Below are positions 37,401 through 48,000 of a stretch of DNA of 64,000 nt, piece by piece; the stretch's first letter is position 1; every line of letters starts with the position of its first letter. Source of the DNA: Trematomus loennbergii (Eukaryota > Chordata > Actinopteri > Perciformes > Nototheniidae); contig JAAOOA010001136.1 in assembly GCA_012861695.1 (NCBI GenBank), positions 1-64,000 of the forward strand. Reading direction: 5' to 3'. The notes beneath the pieces were generated by a model. That model was not told where the DNA came from. It saw only the letters and a program-made list of their open reading frames with translations, and made no database searches. Position numbers and translations under genes: made by a program.

Positions 37401-37548
37401 AAGATTTTTTTTCGAATGTACGTCATGCCTGCATGTATTATTCTGGGGAAGTGTGTGGTTTGTTATGTTTTTGGGGTTTTTCGTGGTTGTATTGTTTTTT
37501 TATGTTTTGTGGTGTTTTCACCATGTGTGTGGAAATGGGGACATGTAA
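34399..37548 (+). CDS. pol: Gypsy Pol: reverse transcriptase, RNase H, integrase
   Basis: One open frame of 1049 codons. Reverse transcriptase fills roughly residues 1-190, with the catalytic MVYLDDILIYS box near residue 130. RNase H follows at about 270-390 (LGTDASQIAVGAVLSQ, TYDRELWAIVWAVR, ITDHQPLL). The integrase zinc-binding region lies near 560-600 (HLHGAPLTAHLAY ... CDQCYACQ) and the catalytic core near 620-750, including VAADILELP, TDMGRQFES and SDGMVERFNR for the D,D,E residues. After about residue 950 the frame runs into a strongly hydrophobic, Cys/Phe-rich tail that ends just before the 3' LTR. The first Met is internal: true Pol would be continuous with the upstream protease frame. 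Confidence 0.93.
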   Translation: MEDDIIEESCSPWSAPVVLVRKKNNTWRFCVDYRGLNSVTIKDSHPLPRVDDTLDALAGASWFSTLDFSDGYWQVEMAEEDREKTAFTTGQGLYQFKSMPMGLTNAPATFQRVMELVLRGLPWHICMVYLDDILIYSSSFEAHMSALEEVFIRIGAAGLRLNARKCHLARDHVVFLGHVVSAGGLRPDPRNTDKVKTWPVPRSATEVRAFLGLCSYYRRFVRSFAQRAAPLNHLTGKDVPFQWTADCQGAFEFLRDGLCAEPIMCHPDFTKSFVLGTDASQIAVGAVLSQEVDGLERVVAYASRSLTAAERRWSTYDRELWAIVWAVRNFRHYLGLLPFTIITDHQPLLGLRRLQVDNDRTGRRSRWALELDPYDWVIVHKSGAKHTNADALSRRPDTTEALENSGSLDATSAPLSTILPGAGDSGPSDVCAVGTPATAQAQGPISGPPSPDSGSSVDQTLIFTLSHDGSGIRELQQKDADIGQVLAWLEHGQRPPRWRLKDASRGVKRLWHEFPRLTFVEGLLCRVVWLSEAGQSTQVVVPAVLVPEVLGHLHGAPLTAHLAYDRVLARARSVCYWPSMHSDIRSWCDQCYACQRRKSPVPKHHAPMRTSHAVRPFQRVAADILELPVTSKGNRYVLVVEDYFTKFVNLYAIPDQKAPTVAECLFQNYILEHGVMETLHTDMGRQFESDVVRHLCGVLGVKKTHTTPYNPKSDGMVERFNRTLIDQLAKSLLSCEGEWDSFLSQVAFAYNTSVHSSTGFTPYFLTHGREARTPVDVLLGPKRDDLVQGPREDFAGSLLRRLDTAFDQTRDNNFAASSKQKSYYDARVRHDPYEVGDLVWLNDPTESRRKLAPHWKGPYLVQRRMDRGDEVGVTYQLSSPFGDEASLQTVHYDRLRRYNLPVAFPLEGPSRSLLHLSQPLPLQDAVSPQSSGRLRFSDGESGCDLGPGSGAGDYFLLCILCCIIVFFHVSSVQDRGISYVIPSLMFYLGCGCLLFVIVFIQRFFFECTSCLHVLFWGSVWFVMFLGFFVVVLFFYVLWCFHHVCGNGDM

Positions 37549-37716
37549 GCATTGGGTTGAGAGGTCATGTGTTGTGAGCATGCGCAGTGGGTGCTAGAGT
37601 GGTGTGTGACTCGACGTTAATAAACGGAGGCATCTGTGACGCTCCAAAAAGTACTAAGTTCCTGAGTTCTTGTTACACAGAAGTATTCTTGAAGCCTTAA
37701 CACCTCGGACGTTACA
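37544..37716 (+). repeat. 3' LTR of Gypsy element
   Basis: 173 bp, one base different from the 5' LTR, followed by the target duplicate TTAG at 37717-37720. Confidence 0.93.
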
Positions 37717-37852
37717 TTAGCATTGTGGTTTTTTTTGGAAAAAAAAATTAAAAAGATCAGTTAGCTGAGTTTCTTCCCGTTACATGGATATAAAACATTC
37801 ATAGTTTATTAAATATTAAGATTCCTTAGACGTTGTTTCCTGCAAATGACGC

Positions 37853-39434
37853 ATTTTGCAGGAAACAACGTTTCGATATTTAATCGCGAGTAATCGCGAT
37901 TAACTATGGACAATCATGCAATTAATCGCGATTAAATATTTTAATCGACTGACAGCCCTAATTATAATGTGTAAAATGATTTGCCACAATTAATACTGCT
38001 CACCTTGCATGGAGTGAATGCAAACATTAGAACCAAGATGGCGGGCCCGCGCGCAGAACAACCTTCTTATTATAAATGTATTATTTATTATAAAATAATC
38101 AATAAAATAATGATTATTGTTTTACCTGATAACTGTTTTACCTGAGATCTGCCTGCTCTTACAGTATGTGTATTAATTGGGGGAGTGAAAGAACTGGGTG
38201 CCAGCCAATGGCCCATTACGTAGACGTCTCGTGACATCTCATTTTTTGCGTTGACAGGATGCCCCTACACAGGGTCAGCATGTCAGATGAGGGTAACGGG
38301 GAGTCGCTGGCACTGTTAAGCCAGCTTGAGTGAACATGAGTGTTTGTGTTTATTTAGCTTTACAGGTCAACTTCCCACAAGATTTGATGTTTACCGTTGA
38401 CACCATTTAAATTCACCTGCAGTTGATGATATGCAACAAAATGAATTTCTAGCAGAGGAAGTAGCTCTACTGGGTGACTGACTGACTGATTTAACAATTC
38501 ACCCCCTAATTAGATAAAATCTCATCCACAGGAAAACCAAGTGAATCAAATCAAAACCCCAGCCCCAACAGTGACAACAACAGAAGGTAAGCAACTATGC
38601 TTGGCTTCCAATTACCCACTGTTAATATGTATGCTTGGGTTTGATTTCTATTTAATACCACTGGCTGCTCTGCTGTCCTAGCACTATCCTAACGTCTGAA
38701 ATAACATCACAGAATGAATTGAAAGTAATTTCACTACCACATTTGTATGACATTATTATCAATAATTATAATAATGAATCATAGTTTTGATAACAGAGTT
38801 TGCCCCATGTTTGCCACATGTGAGGGGCCTGATGTAAAATCCGTGCTGACCTGAATTTATCGCGAGCGAAACTTCAACCGTCCATCAGAACCGTGTAAAA
38901 GTCAGAAACAAAGTAAAATAATACAATTTAAAGTTTTTTCATAAAATAAGCATTTATTAGGTTTAGACCAAAACAAAGATCTCCCTTAAATAAGAGTTCA
39001 TATTTGAAATGCTTCACAACCTTATCTGGTGCTTCTCAAACTCTCAACTTTTGAGCAGTGCATTGATCTATTAAAGTTTGATTTATTGGGTAAACCCCCA
39101 ACAAAGATATCATTCAGTGATTCTACCTGCTCACATGGTCCGCTTTATACATAACTGTTCATCGATATATTAGTTGTCATTTCTTCATTCATTCATTTTC
39201 TTCATCATTTATCTTTCTGTTAAATAATTTTGTAGTTATTAGTTTTCTAAAGAACTTATGAGACTTCATTAATTATTGCTATCAATGTATTATTTTGATG
39301 GGTGGTGCTCCACAAGGTTTGCTTTTCCGTTTCTACATGTAAAGAGTGATGGGGTTTAAAGTCTCATTACTCTCCTTCACCTTTTATACAAATGAATGTG
39401 TTTTTAGTTATTAATCATCAATACACATTTGCTA
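37853..39434. other. Intergenic; DNA-transposon edge then unassigned
   Basis: 37870-37965 is rich in ATCGCGATTAA and ends GACTGACAGCCCTA, resembling the tip of a common fish DNA transposon. A second short stretch of TTGCAGGAAACAACG at 37855 repeats sequence just upstream. The remainder has no recognisable gene. Confidence 0.45.
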
Positions 39435-39822
39435 TTAAAGGTGGGGTAGGTAATTTTGGAGAAACCAGCTCGAGTGCGCTAGAATTTGAAAATAAACAGC
39501 CGGAAAAAATCTGCCACTTCCTTACAGAGCCCCTCCTCCAACACACACAACGCGCACATGACCAATGAGGGCACGAGATAAGTTTGTGCACAGATGGAAG
39601 GCTGACAGGCAGGTAGGCCTTCCAGTTATTTTAGCCGGGCCGGCTAAAATGATTGGTCGTGCTTTTTACAGTACACGGCTTCCACAGATTACATTTTTTT
39701 ATGGATTTTTTGTCAAAGCATTTAAGATATTCATTGCTATCAGGATGTTAAGAGCATTCCATGGAATATAACAAAAAGTGTATCTCGAGCCGGTTTCTCA
39801 AACTTAGCTACCCCAACTTTAA
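39435..39822. mobile_element. TTAA-flanked MITE family 1, complete copy
   Basis: TTAA at 39435-39438 and 39819-39822, with the same GGTGGGGTAGGTAA terminus and internal sequence as 16217-16607, in the same orientation. The right end carries a few substitutions. Confidence 0.92.
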
Positions 39823-39922
39823 CTAATACATCTGCAACAAGCAAATCATACCACATAATTTTAGTCCTAACCTTTATGTATAATGGACATCTCTAAAGCC
39901 ACGATTTTGTGTTGTGCCATAT

Positions 39923-40860
39923 TTAAAGGAAACCTATCATGCTATATTTAAATGATATATTGTAGGGCCATACCTATATAAGGTATATTTATACGTTTCT
40001 GTTTTCAAAATACCAAACAGATCATGCATTTTAGCCATGCCTCATTTCGCTCTATGTGCTGTTTGCTGTCTACGTCTGATTTGCTGACCACGCCCCCCTG
40101 CAGGAGAGGGGAGCCGTGCTCTGATCAGCTGCTGGGCTGTCAGAGAGAGGGGAGAAAAAGAGATCTCCGTGTTTTATTATATAGAGTCGTTATTCTTTTT
40201 TTTAAAGCTCAATAAATAACAAAGAAGACCTTTGACCGGCAATTTTCTAATTTTGTCCGGAAGATTTAAACTTTAACGGACATCTTGACCGGCGAAACAA
40301 ACTGAAACTGAAACTCTGCCGCACGGTCCCCTCGTTCCTTGGAAGAGGCGGAGAGGTGGGTGTTTGTCATCTGCTGGTGGACTAACCGGAGAGAATTACA
40401 GTGCTTGCCTCGACGGGAGGGATTGCATTGCAGCGGGAGCAAACGCTTGCCTCGGGGAGGGAGAAAGAAAGCCACAGCGGAGAATAAAACAGAAGGGTAA
40501 CCATGGTAACCAAGTCTTCTTCGCTGCTTTTGTGGCAGACTACAGCGCCACTTACAGGCCTGGCATATGTACTACAGCGTCTCCAGCGCTTTCGAACGGC
40601 AATGGCCGTGGCTGTCTCCTCCTGATTGGTGGAGTTGGCCCAATAACCGTAGCGCCACCGTCCTGACGTCAGGACAGTGTTCAAATCTGGATCAGTTTTT
40701 ATCAGATCCGTTGCAGCCCCTTTTTTAGAGATTTGGGTATGGAGGAAAATAGAGAGGGTTGTGTTTTCTGACACTTGGTGAGTTCCCTGGAACACCGGGG
40801 ACACATATTCATGTATAAAAGACGTACAAAAGTGCATTTTGCATGATAGGTCCCCTTTAA
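39923..40860. mobile_element. TTAA-flanked MITE family 2, long form
   Basis: About 938 bp, TTAA at both ends, nearly identical to 29726-30668 and in the same orientation. Lies 100 bp after a family-1 MITE. Confidence 0.92.
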
Positions 40861-41324
40861 GGAAATCTGTAAGGCATTTTATAAGGTGTGAAATAAATAG
40901 TTATGCACAACTGTTTGAAAATGTCTTTATTTTTAAAGTACAAAGTCTATACCCACCAAAAACATCAAATGTATAAGTATCCCACCATAAGGATTAGCTT
41001 ATAGACTTAACAATACTGAGTCTAGCGCCATGCTAGCACCAGTCTGAGGCTGTGTTTGCGCACAGCGGTGCTTTGAGCTAATTGCTAATGTCAGCCTGCC
41101 AATAACGCCCCAATGTTGATGCTTATATACTGATATTTAACGTTTACCATACCATTATCGTTTAGCATTTTAGCCAACATTCAGCATTTTGAATTCAATA
41201 GTTATTTTGGATTTACAAAAGTTAGTTATTATGTTGGACAATTAAAATAATGTCCAGATGGTGGGGCTAGATGTAAAGGTAAAGGATCACCAAGGTGAAT
41301 ACAACTCATTCAGGGAGTGTTACG

Positions 41325-41850
41325 ACTGAATAAACGGGTTTGAACTCAAATGCACGACTCACACAGGTTTTAAAAAAAAGGTTTATTCAAACCAAAGCTC
41401 AACTACAGTGGTATAAAAAACTAAATTACTCTTAACGAGGAAAAACAGTATCAAAACAAAGTCACTCTTAATGAGGAAAAACACTAACAAAAAAATCACT
41501 TCAATGAGGAAAAACACTAGGAGCATGAATAACAAAATACTCAGACAAGACGTGGCTCAAAGCTCTGCTTGGGAGTATTCCTGGCATGATACGCTGGTAG
41601 ATAGTCACAAGAAACGAAACGAACTGGCACAGGACAAAGGGAGACGAGGACAATAAATACACCAGGTAATGGGGAACAGGTGGAAACAATCAGGGGCGGG
41701 TCGACAATCACAGGAGTGGGAGACACACAAGGAAGGGAGGTCAGAGTATCTGAAACGAGAGGGAAGGTTACTAATCAAAATAAAGGGGAGAATCACTAGA
41801 CAAAGACAAAAACACTTAACTAAACTTGAACCGGCTTCGTCGTACAGGCC
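41325..41850. repeat. Unclassified interspersed repeat with short internal tandem units
   Basis: Within 41429-41520 the word TGAGGAAAAACACTA or a close variant repeats several times. Flanks (AGGTTTATTCAAACC, GGTAATGGGGAACAGG) look like a fish interspersed repeat of uncertain class. Its reading frames show no family motif. Confidence 0.45.
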
Positions 41851-42341
41851 TCAGCTCTAGCATGGCTAAAAACACATAATAAAATCCCACGTCAGTTTAA
41901 TACAAAATGCAGTAACCTAAAAACAACAAATGAAGTATACCAGAGAGACTTGCATATAGAAAAACGATTGAATAGGTTATATTTTAAAATCACTGTTATT
42001 CTTATCACATTTAAAAGGGATGCAACAATACACATCATGTTCGATTCGATACATTTTTTGTGATACTGCTTTGACAAAGCTGTGCTTTTCTGCTCAAAAA
42101 CTGTAATACAATTGACTTGAAATATGTTTTTCAGTTGTAAATAGTATTTTTAACAAATGTGTAACCTAGTTAGAATTACAACCGACACTGCCTAACTCAT
42201 GGCTAATCCTAAAATGGGTGAGTTAAAATGTAAAAGTAAGTGCCCTGTTATGTCATACCATGTAAGAACTCAGTTGCAGGAGAACACCTTTTCTATTTTC
42301 TGCTGCTACATTTCCAAAGCAGCAGACATCTTCTTGTCAGC

Positions 42342-45095
42342 TTAAGAGTACATCGAAACGTACATCCACTGCAAATTATAGAGGGATATTATTGTATTGC
42401 ATTCCATCACAGAAAAGTAAAAATGTAGTACAAGAATGCCATATTTTCTAGAACAACATATTAGGGAATGGTATTGAAACTGATTTTTCTTTTGCCAAAA
42501 ACAAATGTCCTTCCTTTTGTTTAAGTCAACAGCTGTGCAGGGTTGAATGATTACAACCTGAACACATTTGAAGAAACACCTCTGAATAACCTTTATTACC
42601 TCTGATTCACGAAGAGTCATGTTCATTCCATTTGACAACTGGCTGAAGATTTCTATTGAAAAAGACACAAATTGTTATTGCAGTATTCCACAAACTGTAA
42701 ATGAAAGTAGAGGGAGACATGTCTGTCTATTAAAACGCCATGATAGATGTTCGTAATGTCACCCGGATACGACCATCTCTTCAATAAGTTGCTTGACTCC
42801 TGTGCTGCTTTATACAGGAATCAATGGGGTGCTGCTGGTACAATGCACATTTACAGTAGTCCACCCAATGGTGCACTGTAGCCTCCACTTGCTAACCCAT
42901 GCTATGTCTTAATTACGGATACGTGTCTCAGTACACTTTATGTCTTTGATTCAGAACACTTATGCAGTGAGTGAATTTTGACCGTGTAATGTTGTCTTGA
43001 ATTGCACATGGCTTCTGTACCCTCATCGAGATTGCCGATTGCCGTTAGCAACGATTGTTTGCGGTACCAAATTATTACTGACTGCTCTATTAAACCCACA
43101 TTAAGCCAGCTGATAAGATTCAAGACTTGCATAGTATTTTCTGAAATGCAAGGCCAGCAATATAGATAGTCAGAGAAATTGTTGGCACAGGTGTCTTGCT
43201 AGGTTGTAGGATTCGAGGAGCCATCAAAATAACTCATCCTTAGTTAAAGAAGTTTACTGCTTGCACTGTTTAGGGAAAATATTGACAGATAATGGCTATG
43301 CATGAGAACTGACTTTTGACCTTTGCCAAAGCTTTTAATAAACTTTCATTTCCATAACACATTTCATGGCAAACCATCCGAAAGTTATTGAGAATTGTTA
43401 CAATAAACGTAACATGTCCTGTTATGCCTGAACATTCTTCCATTAATATCCTGCAAACTATGTGTGCAAGAGGCTATTGCAATTGTTTGCTGACTACACA
43501 AAAAGACACTCAAAGTCAATAAAAACATTTCAATACAATTATTCTGGTACTTTTTGGATTTGTGTACTGTCATCGGTTACCCATCTGTACTTACGGCTCA
43601 TGCAGTCGAAGCGCAGCACCATACTGATGAAGCTCTCCAGGGTGATGTGTCCAGAGGAGGCACCGTAGCGCAGAGCCAACAAGTTCAGCATGTCATCGCT
43701 GGCCCTCTTTCCTGACATAAAAAATAGGATCAGAGTTTAGGTTATTGCATAATTAAGGGCTGTTGTTTTCATTACATGTTGCAAATGGTTTTCAACTTCA
43801 CTAAGCCATGATACTGTCACACTTGTATTGTCACACAATTCAGTTTATGTTTTGTCAATGGAAGACAAAGAATAGGCTGATTGTCTACCTGACGCCATGA
43901 TAGCATTCCTCAGCTCACTCAATGACAGTGTTCCCGTCTTTGAAACATCAGTGCGGAAGAAAATGTCCTGGTAAAGAAAACAGTGAGTTATAAACAACAC
44001 AGTAAGAAAACACAAACTCTAAATCATGACAGAACCTAACCCAATCATTCATGGGTGGTGCAATGAGCACACTCATACTGTCATGTCCTTTAGGTATCCA
44101 ACAATCCGCTTTGTTTTACTGTGACATTTTTAAACTTTACTGAGTTCCTTTTACCTTGTACGCGACGACCTTCTTCCAGAGACGAACAAATTCCTCTCCA
44201 TTGAGTTTGCCAGTGATTGACGTCTAGTCAAACATTAAGGTATATAACTGTACTAGATATTGTTTCCTGTCTCAGCCTGACCTTTAAATCTGTTCATATG
44301 TGTGAAACAAGAACAAATTCTACACAATGATTCTCAATGAAAATGACATTAGAGGATACATCCATCAGAGCAACCATGCTGCGACAGGCATCAATGCTGA
44401 AGCCTCCTGATTTCAAGTCTCCTAAATAAAAGTAGAAAAAAACAGCACTTTTAAATGTTAATAAATCCAGCCACTTCACTGAATAATTGATTTAGTTCAG
44501 TAATAGTTTTTAGATCATATGTTGTCAAGCCTCTCTGGGTTTTAAAGTTCAAACCTTTCAGGATTTGTTCATTTAGAAGCCTCTGGAGCTGCTCGGCATC
44601 CACTTCTTCGTACTGGAAATGAGAACAAGAAAGGACTTATTCAGTATTTTGCTCACATGTTGGCTGTCATAACTTCGGTTACGTTCTATATTAATCGGAA
44701 GTTAATGCATGCCCACATTTTTCGGTTGGGATAACAAATCTTAAATGACTGATCCAAGGAAGAAAAGCCAAACAACACTAAAAAGCATAATGACATAGCT
44801 CAAGTGGAAAGTCAAGTGTAGAAATGCAAGCGCAGACGATTTAAATTGGAGGACATTTCCAAATCGCTTTTGGCTTTATGGTACTTTTACAGAGCAAGAT
44901 GATCGGAACGATTCCAATCTCAATTCGTACGGACACTACAACTGTTAGCATAGCACAACAATGGAGGCAGTACAAAAGACAACAAAATCTCTGAAACTTT
45001 TCTTTGCAAAGGGTCTACATCAATTACCTTGTCAGAGTATTGACGGAAAAAGTGTTTCTTCTTTCGTCGTTCTCCTCATTTTCAGTTCCTTTGTC
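42342..45095 (-). other. Gene B penta-EF-hand domain exons
   Basis: Exons encode FFRQYSDK (after a one-base loss in the same exon), [24 protein letters not shown], the GKLNGEEF loop, [37 protein letters not shown], and the terminal [11 protein letters not shown]. Order and exon lengths match gene A one to one. Longer introns (42653-43594, 44613-45027) hold nothing recognised. Confidence 0.87.
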
Positions 45096-48000
45096 CTGCA
45101 ATATATTGAGTGCTTTCAGCTCGAGATGAACCAATGCAATAATGTTCAAATGATATCAATGTTATCAACCTAGTAAACAACATGTAACAGAACATCTATA
45201 TATCTATCTATCCATCTGTATTTAAAAAACATGCACACCATCACTTCCTGTTGTTCGTGGTAATGGCCATCCGAATTCTCACTGAAAAGAAAGACGAGAC
45301 ATCAGGACATTGCTTGTGGAAAGTTCTGGTCAACAAGAACAGCAAGAAGTGCGACAACACCGCGTAAAAAATAACCTTTAGTACTCCATAGGTGTGATGG
45401 AGTACTCAATAATCAGTTGTTCTCTTGGCTTCGGAGTTGTATAAATGACTTTTTAAGAAATTATTTGTGCGGCTAGTGAAGTAATGTAGTTTTAACTTGC
45501 TATGCCAGTGATTGAACAGTGTTCGGGTAACTTCCCCAACACTGTTGAACAGCCGTTTACTTTTTACCAGGAACTCATTTTGTGTTGCATATGTCTTTAC
45601 AAGCTTTTGAAGAGTTAAGTTGAGAATGCTTACTGGACGTGGGTCTCTGCCTTGGAGAGGATGGTCAGGATGAAGGTGGCAGTCTCATTGGGATTATAGT
45701 GGACGGTACGATCAGGTACTCGCCAGGCTTTAGCATCAGGAACCCCATCACCTCACGTGCGCTTTCGTATTTTGTAGTTTGGTAGACAAGTCTGTTCTTG
45801 TTGAAGAACGAGGCTGGGAACTTTCCACTACGTGACTTGTACTGTAAAATCAGTCATAAATAATGTTAAAGAATATTGTTTTATATTATAGCTTTACAAT
45901 GTAGGCGGGCATTAACTGTTTATGAGGATTGGGATAAAAATGTTACTTACTTCTTCAGTCACCTTCGAAGAAATCAGAGGAAAATAAATTAGTTTCAAGT
46001 TTGAGGTGTACCAAAATAAAAAATAAAACAGGCTCTTGGTGAGTAAGTAAGCTGTACTCAAAGTTTATATTACAGGTATGATTACAATGTTGTTTTCTTT
46101 GTAGTGTCATGAGTCACATTACTGCTGATTTTTTAAATGAAAAATAAATAATGGCTTAATCTAAAAAACAGCATTATGTTTGCTTTCATTTAATGTCAGT
46201 ATCTCTAAAAATGTTGTATCATGTCTTTGCATTATATATCATAAAGATCTCTGCAATGGGACAAAAACAATGAGTGATATTTACCTCAAATACATAGAAT
46301 CCAATGCTGAGATTTTGGACCAGACGTCTGTTCCTCTTGTCAGGCTTTTGCATCAGAGACAACAGCATGTTCTTCTCACCCTGTTTCCCAGAACATTCAC
46401 TGAGTACTTCCTCAATCTTGACCCGGTACTGCGGATTAGTCCAGAACTGTCTGGAAGGCAAAGATTACAGATTTTAAAAAGTTATAACCAAATGATCCCC
46501 CTTATGTCAGAGGTGTCCAAACTTTTTTCAAAGAGGGCCAGATTTGAAAGTGTGAATATGACGGGGGCCATTTTTAAACATGAAAGTAACGTACAAATAC
46601 ACTGTAATATCACCATTTTCATTGTCACGATTATCTTTATTTTTGAAATGGCAATGGAATCAAATACAAGCCTCTCAGGCGTGAACAACTCTAAAAACAC
46701 AATTCTGCCTTCCATTCATATCTGGAGAGTCAGACAACATTGAATAGATTATATGGAATACCTCAGACTTTGAAGCTGGTTTGACCTATTTTGAATAAAG
46801 TGGGGTGCCAGTCAAGTCAGTCAAGTCGGACAAATAGTAATCTAAAATATTAAACGAAAATGTTTCAGTCAAACCACACACAAATGAATTAATTCAGGAA
46901 ATATCTCCTCCATCACTGAAAAGCAATACAAATAAATCACACATCAATTTCCATTTTCGTCAGATATATTTCATGGGGGAAAGTAACACATAAAAGATCC
47001 GTGTGTGTGCAATGTGTGTGGTGAAAGGAGTCATATATACAGTTCAATCCTCTTAATCAAAGAGTCCAGTTGGTTAAAACCCCAACATAAATTCAATCCA
47101 GTTCATAGGCCCAGAAAATGGCAATTCAAAAAGTCCGCTCCGGGTTTTAGAGCGGATCCACCCAAAACAAACCAGGAAATACCAAACACAAAATACAGCG
47201 TCTTTAAGAAGAAGACATACTTTATTAATCCCTCACAGGAAAATTATTTTCTCGACTCTGTTGTGTTTAACAGAAAAAGGCAAACGCAAACACCATCGGC
47301 TTAAATTCTGGCATTTGTAAGGCCCCTTAGAGAGGTGCTGCCACCATGCGGTGAAAGGAGGGATTACATTTTAAAGAATTATTCTGTTTGACAGTGCTAG
47401 TGGGCCATAAGTAATATATTATAAGACCGAAGCTGCGGCTGTATTCAATCTGACCACCGGAATTATTCGTCAAATTAAAATTGAGCAGGACCCAAAAAGA
47501 CGGCACAACAATGGTCTTATTCACAACGTGCGATTGGATGAAACTTCATAAAACTTAAGCTGTTTCTGTATCGTCTAAATAAAAAAGACGGTACCACTTT
47601 ACAATAAGACTACCCTTATAAAGGGTTTACGAATAGTTTGTAATTTATTTATTAATTAGGTTTATAAGTCATTAATAAGCTTTTATAAGACATGAGATAA
47701 ACAGGGTGACTGTGACCGGTTGCTTGCCAAATAGTGAGCCCACATTTATCTGTACTGCCAAGTCTTATATTGGCTACCTAGCTTACTTCGTCTTCTTCAT
47801 CAGCCAGCTTCCTTGGTATCTGTTGTTCACTGAGTTGATTCTCGCTAAGTAGCCAATATAAGGCTTAGTCATCTTGCCAAATAGTGAGCCTGTGTTAGAA
47901 CTGGTTTATAAATGGTTCTTAATGATAAATAAAGTGTTTACAACCTAATTCATAACCTAATTATAAACCCTTTATGAATCCTTTATAAGGGTAGTCTCAT

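Larger units (their letters stand above)
32117..37716 (+). mobile_element. Near full-length young Ty3/Gypsy LTR retrotransposon
   Basis: Two 173-bp LTRs (32117-32289 and 37544-37716) start TGTAAGC and end GTTACA. They differ at one visible base (A or G in GACTCRACG). Target duplication TTAG lies at 32113-32116 and 37717-37720. A primer-binding-site-like TGGTGGCAGCGG begins one base after the 5' LTR, and a purine tract (GGAAATGGGGACA) precedes the 3' LTR. The order is gag, protease, RT, RNase H, integrase, without chromodomain. The LTRs are short for Gypsy. Near-identity of the LTRs indicates recent insertion. Confidence 0.94.
31163..37852. mobile_element. TTAA element family 3, second copy, split by Gypsy
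   Basis: 31163-32116 and 37721-37852 match 7411-8540 in reverse orientation. The end at 31163 reads CTAACCTGTTAAGCACC, so its TTAA has mutated to CTAA. The other end is truncated after TGCAAATGACGC at 37852, before the palindromic terminus. The Gypsy 32117-37716 interrupts it. Confidence 0.85.

Noticed and set aside
45028..45095. Alternative acceptor giving an open gene B exon in another frame
   Set aside because: The upstream acceptor (after 45095) does read open through the exon, but the frame then mismatches the next exon (44555-44612), giving a stop, and loses the conserved FFRQ-SDK segment.
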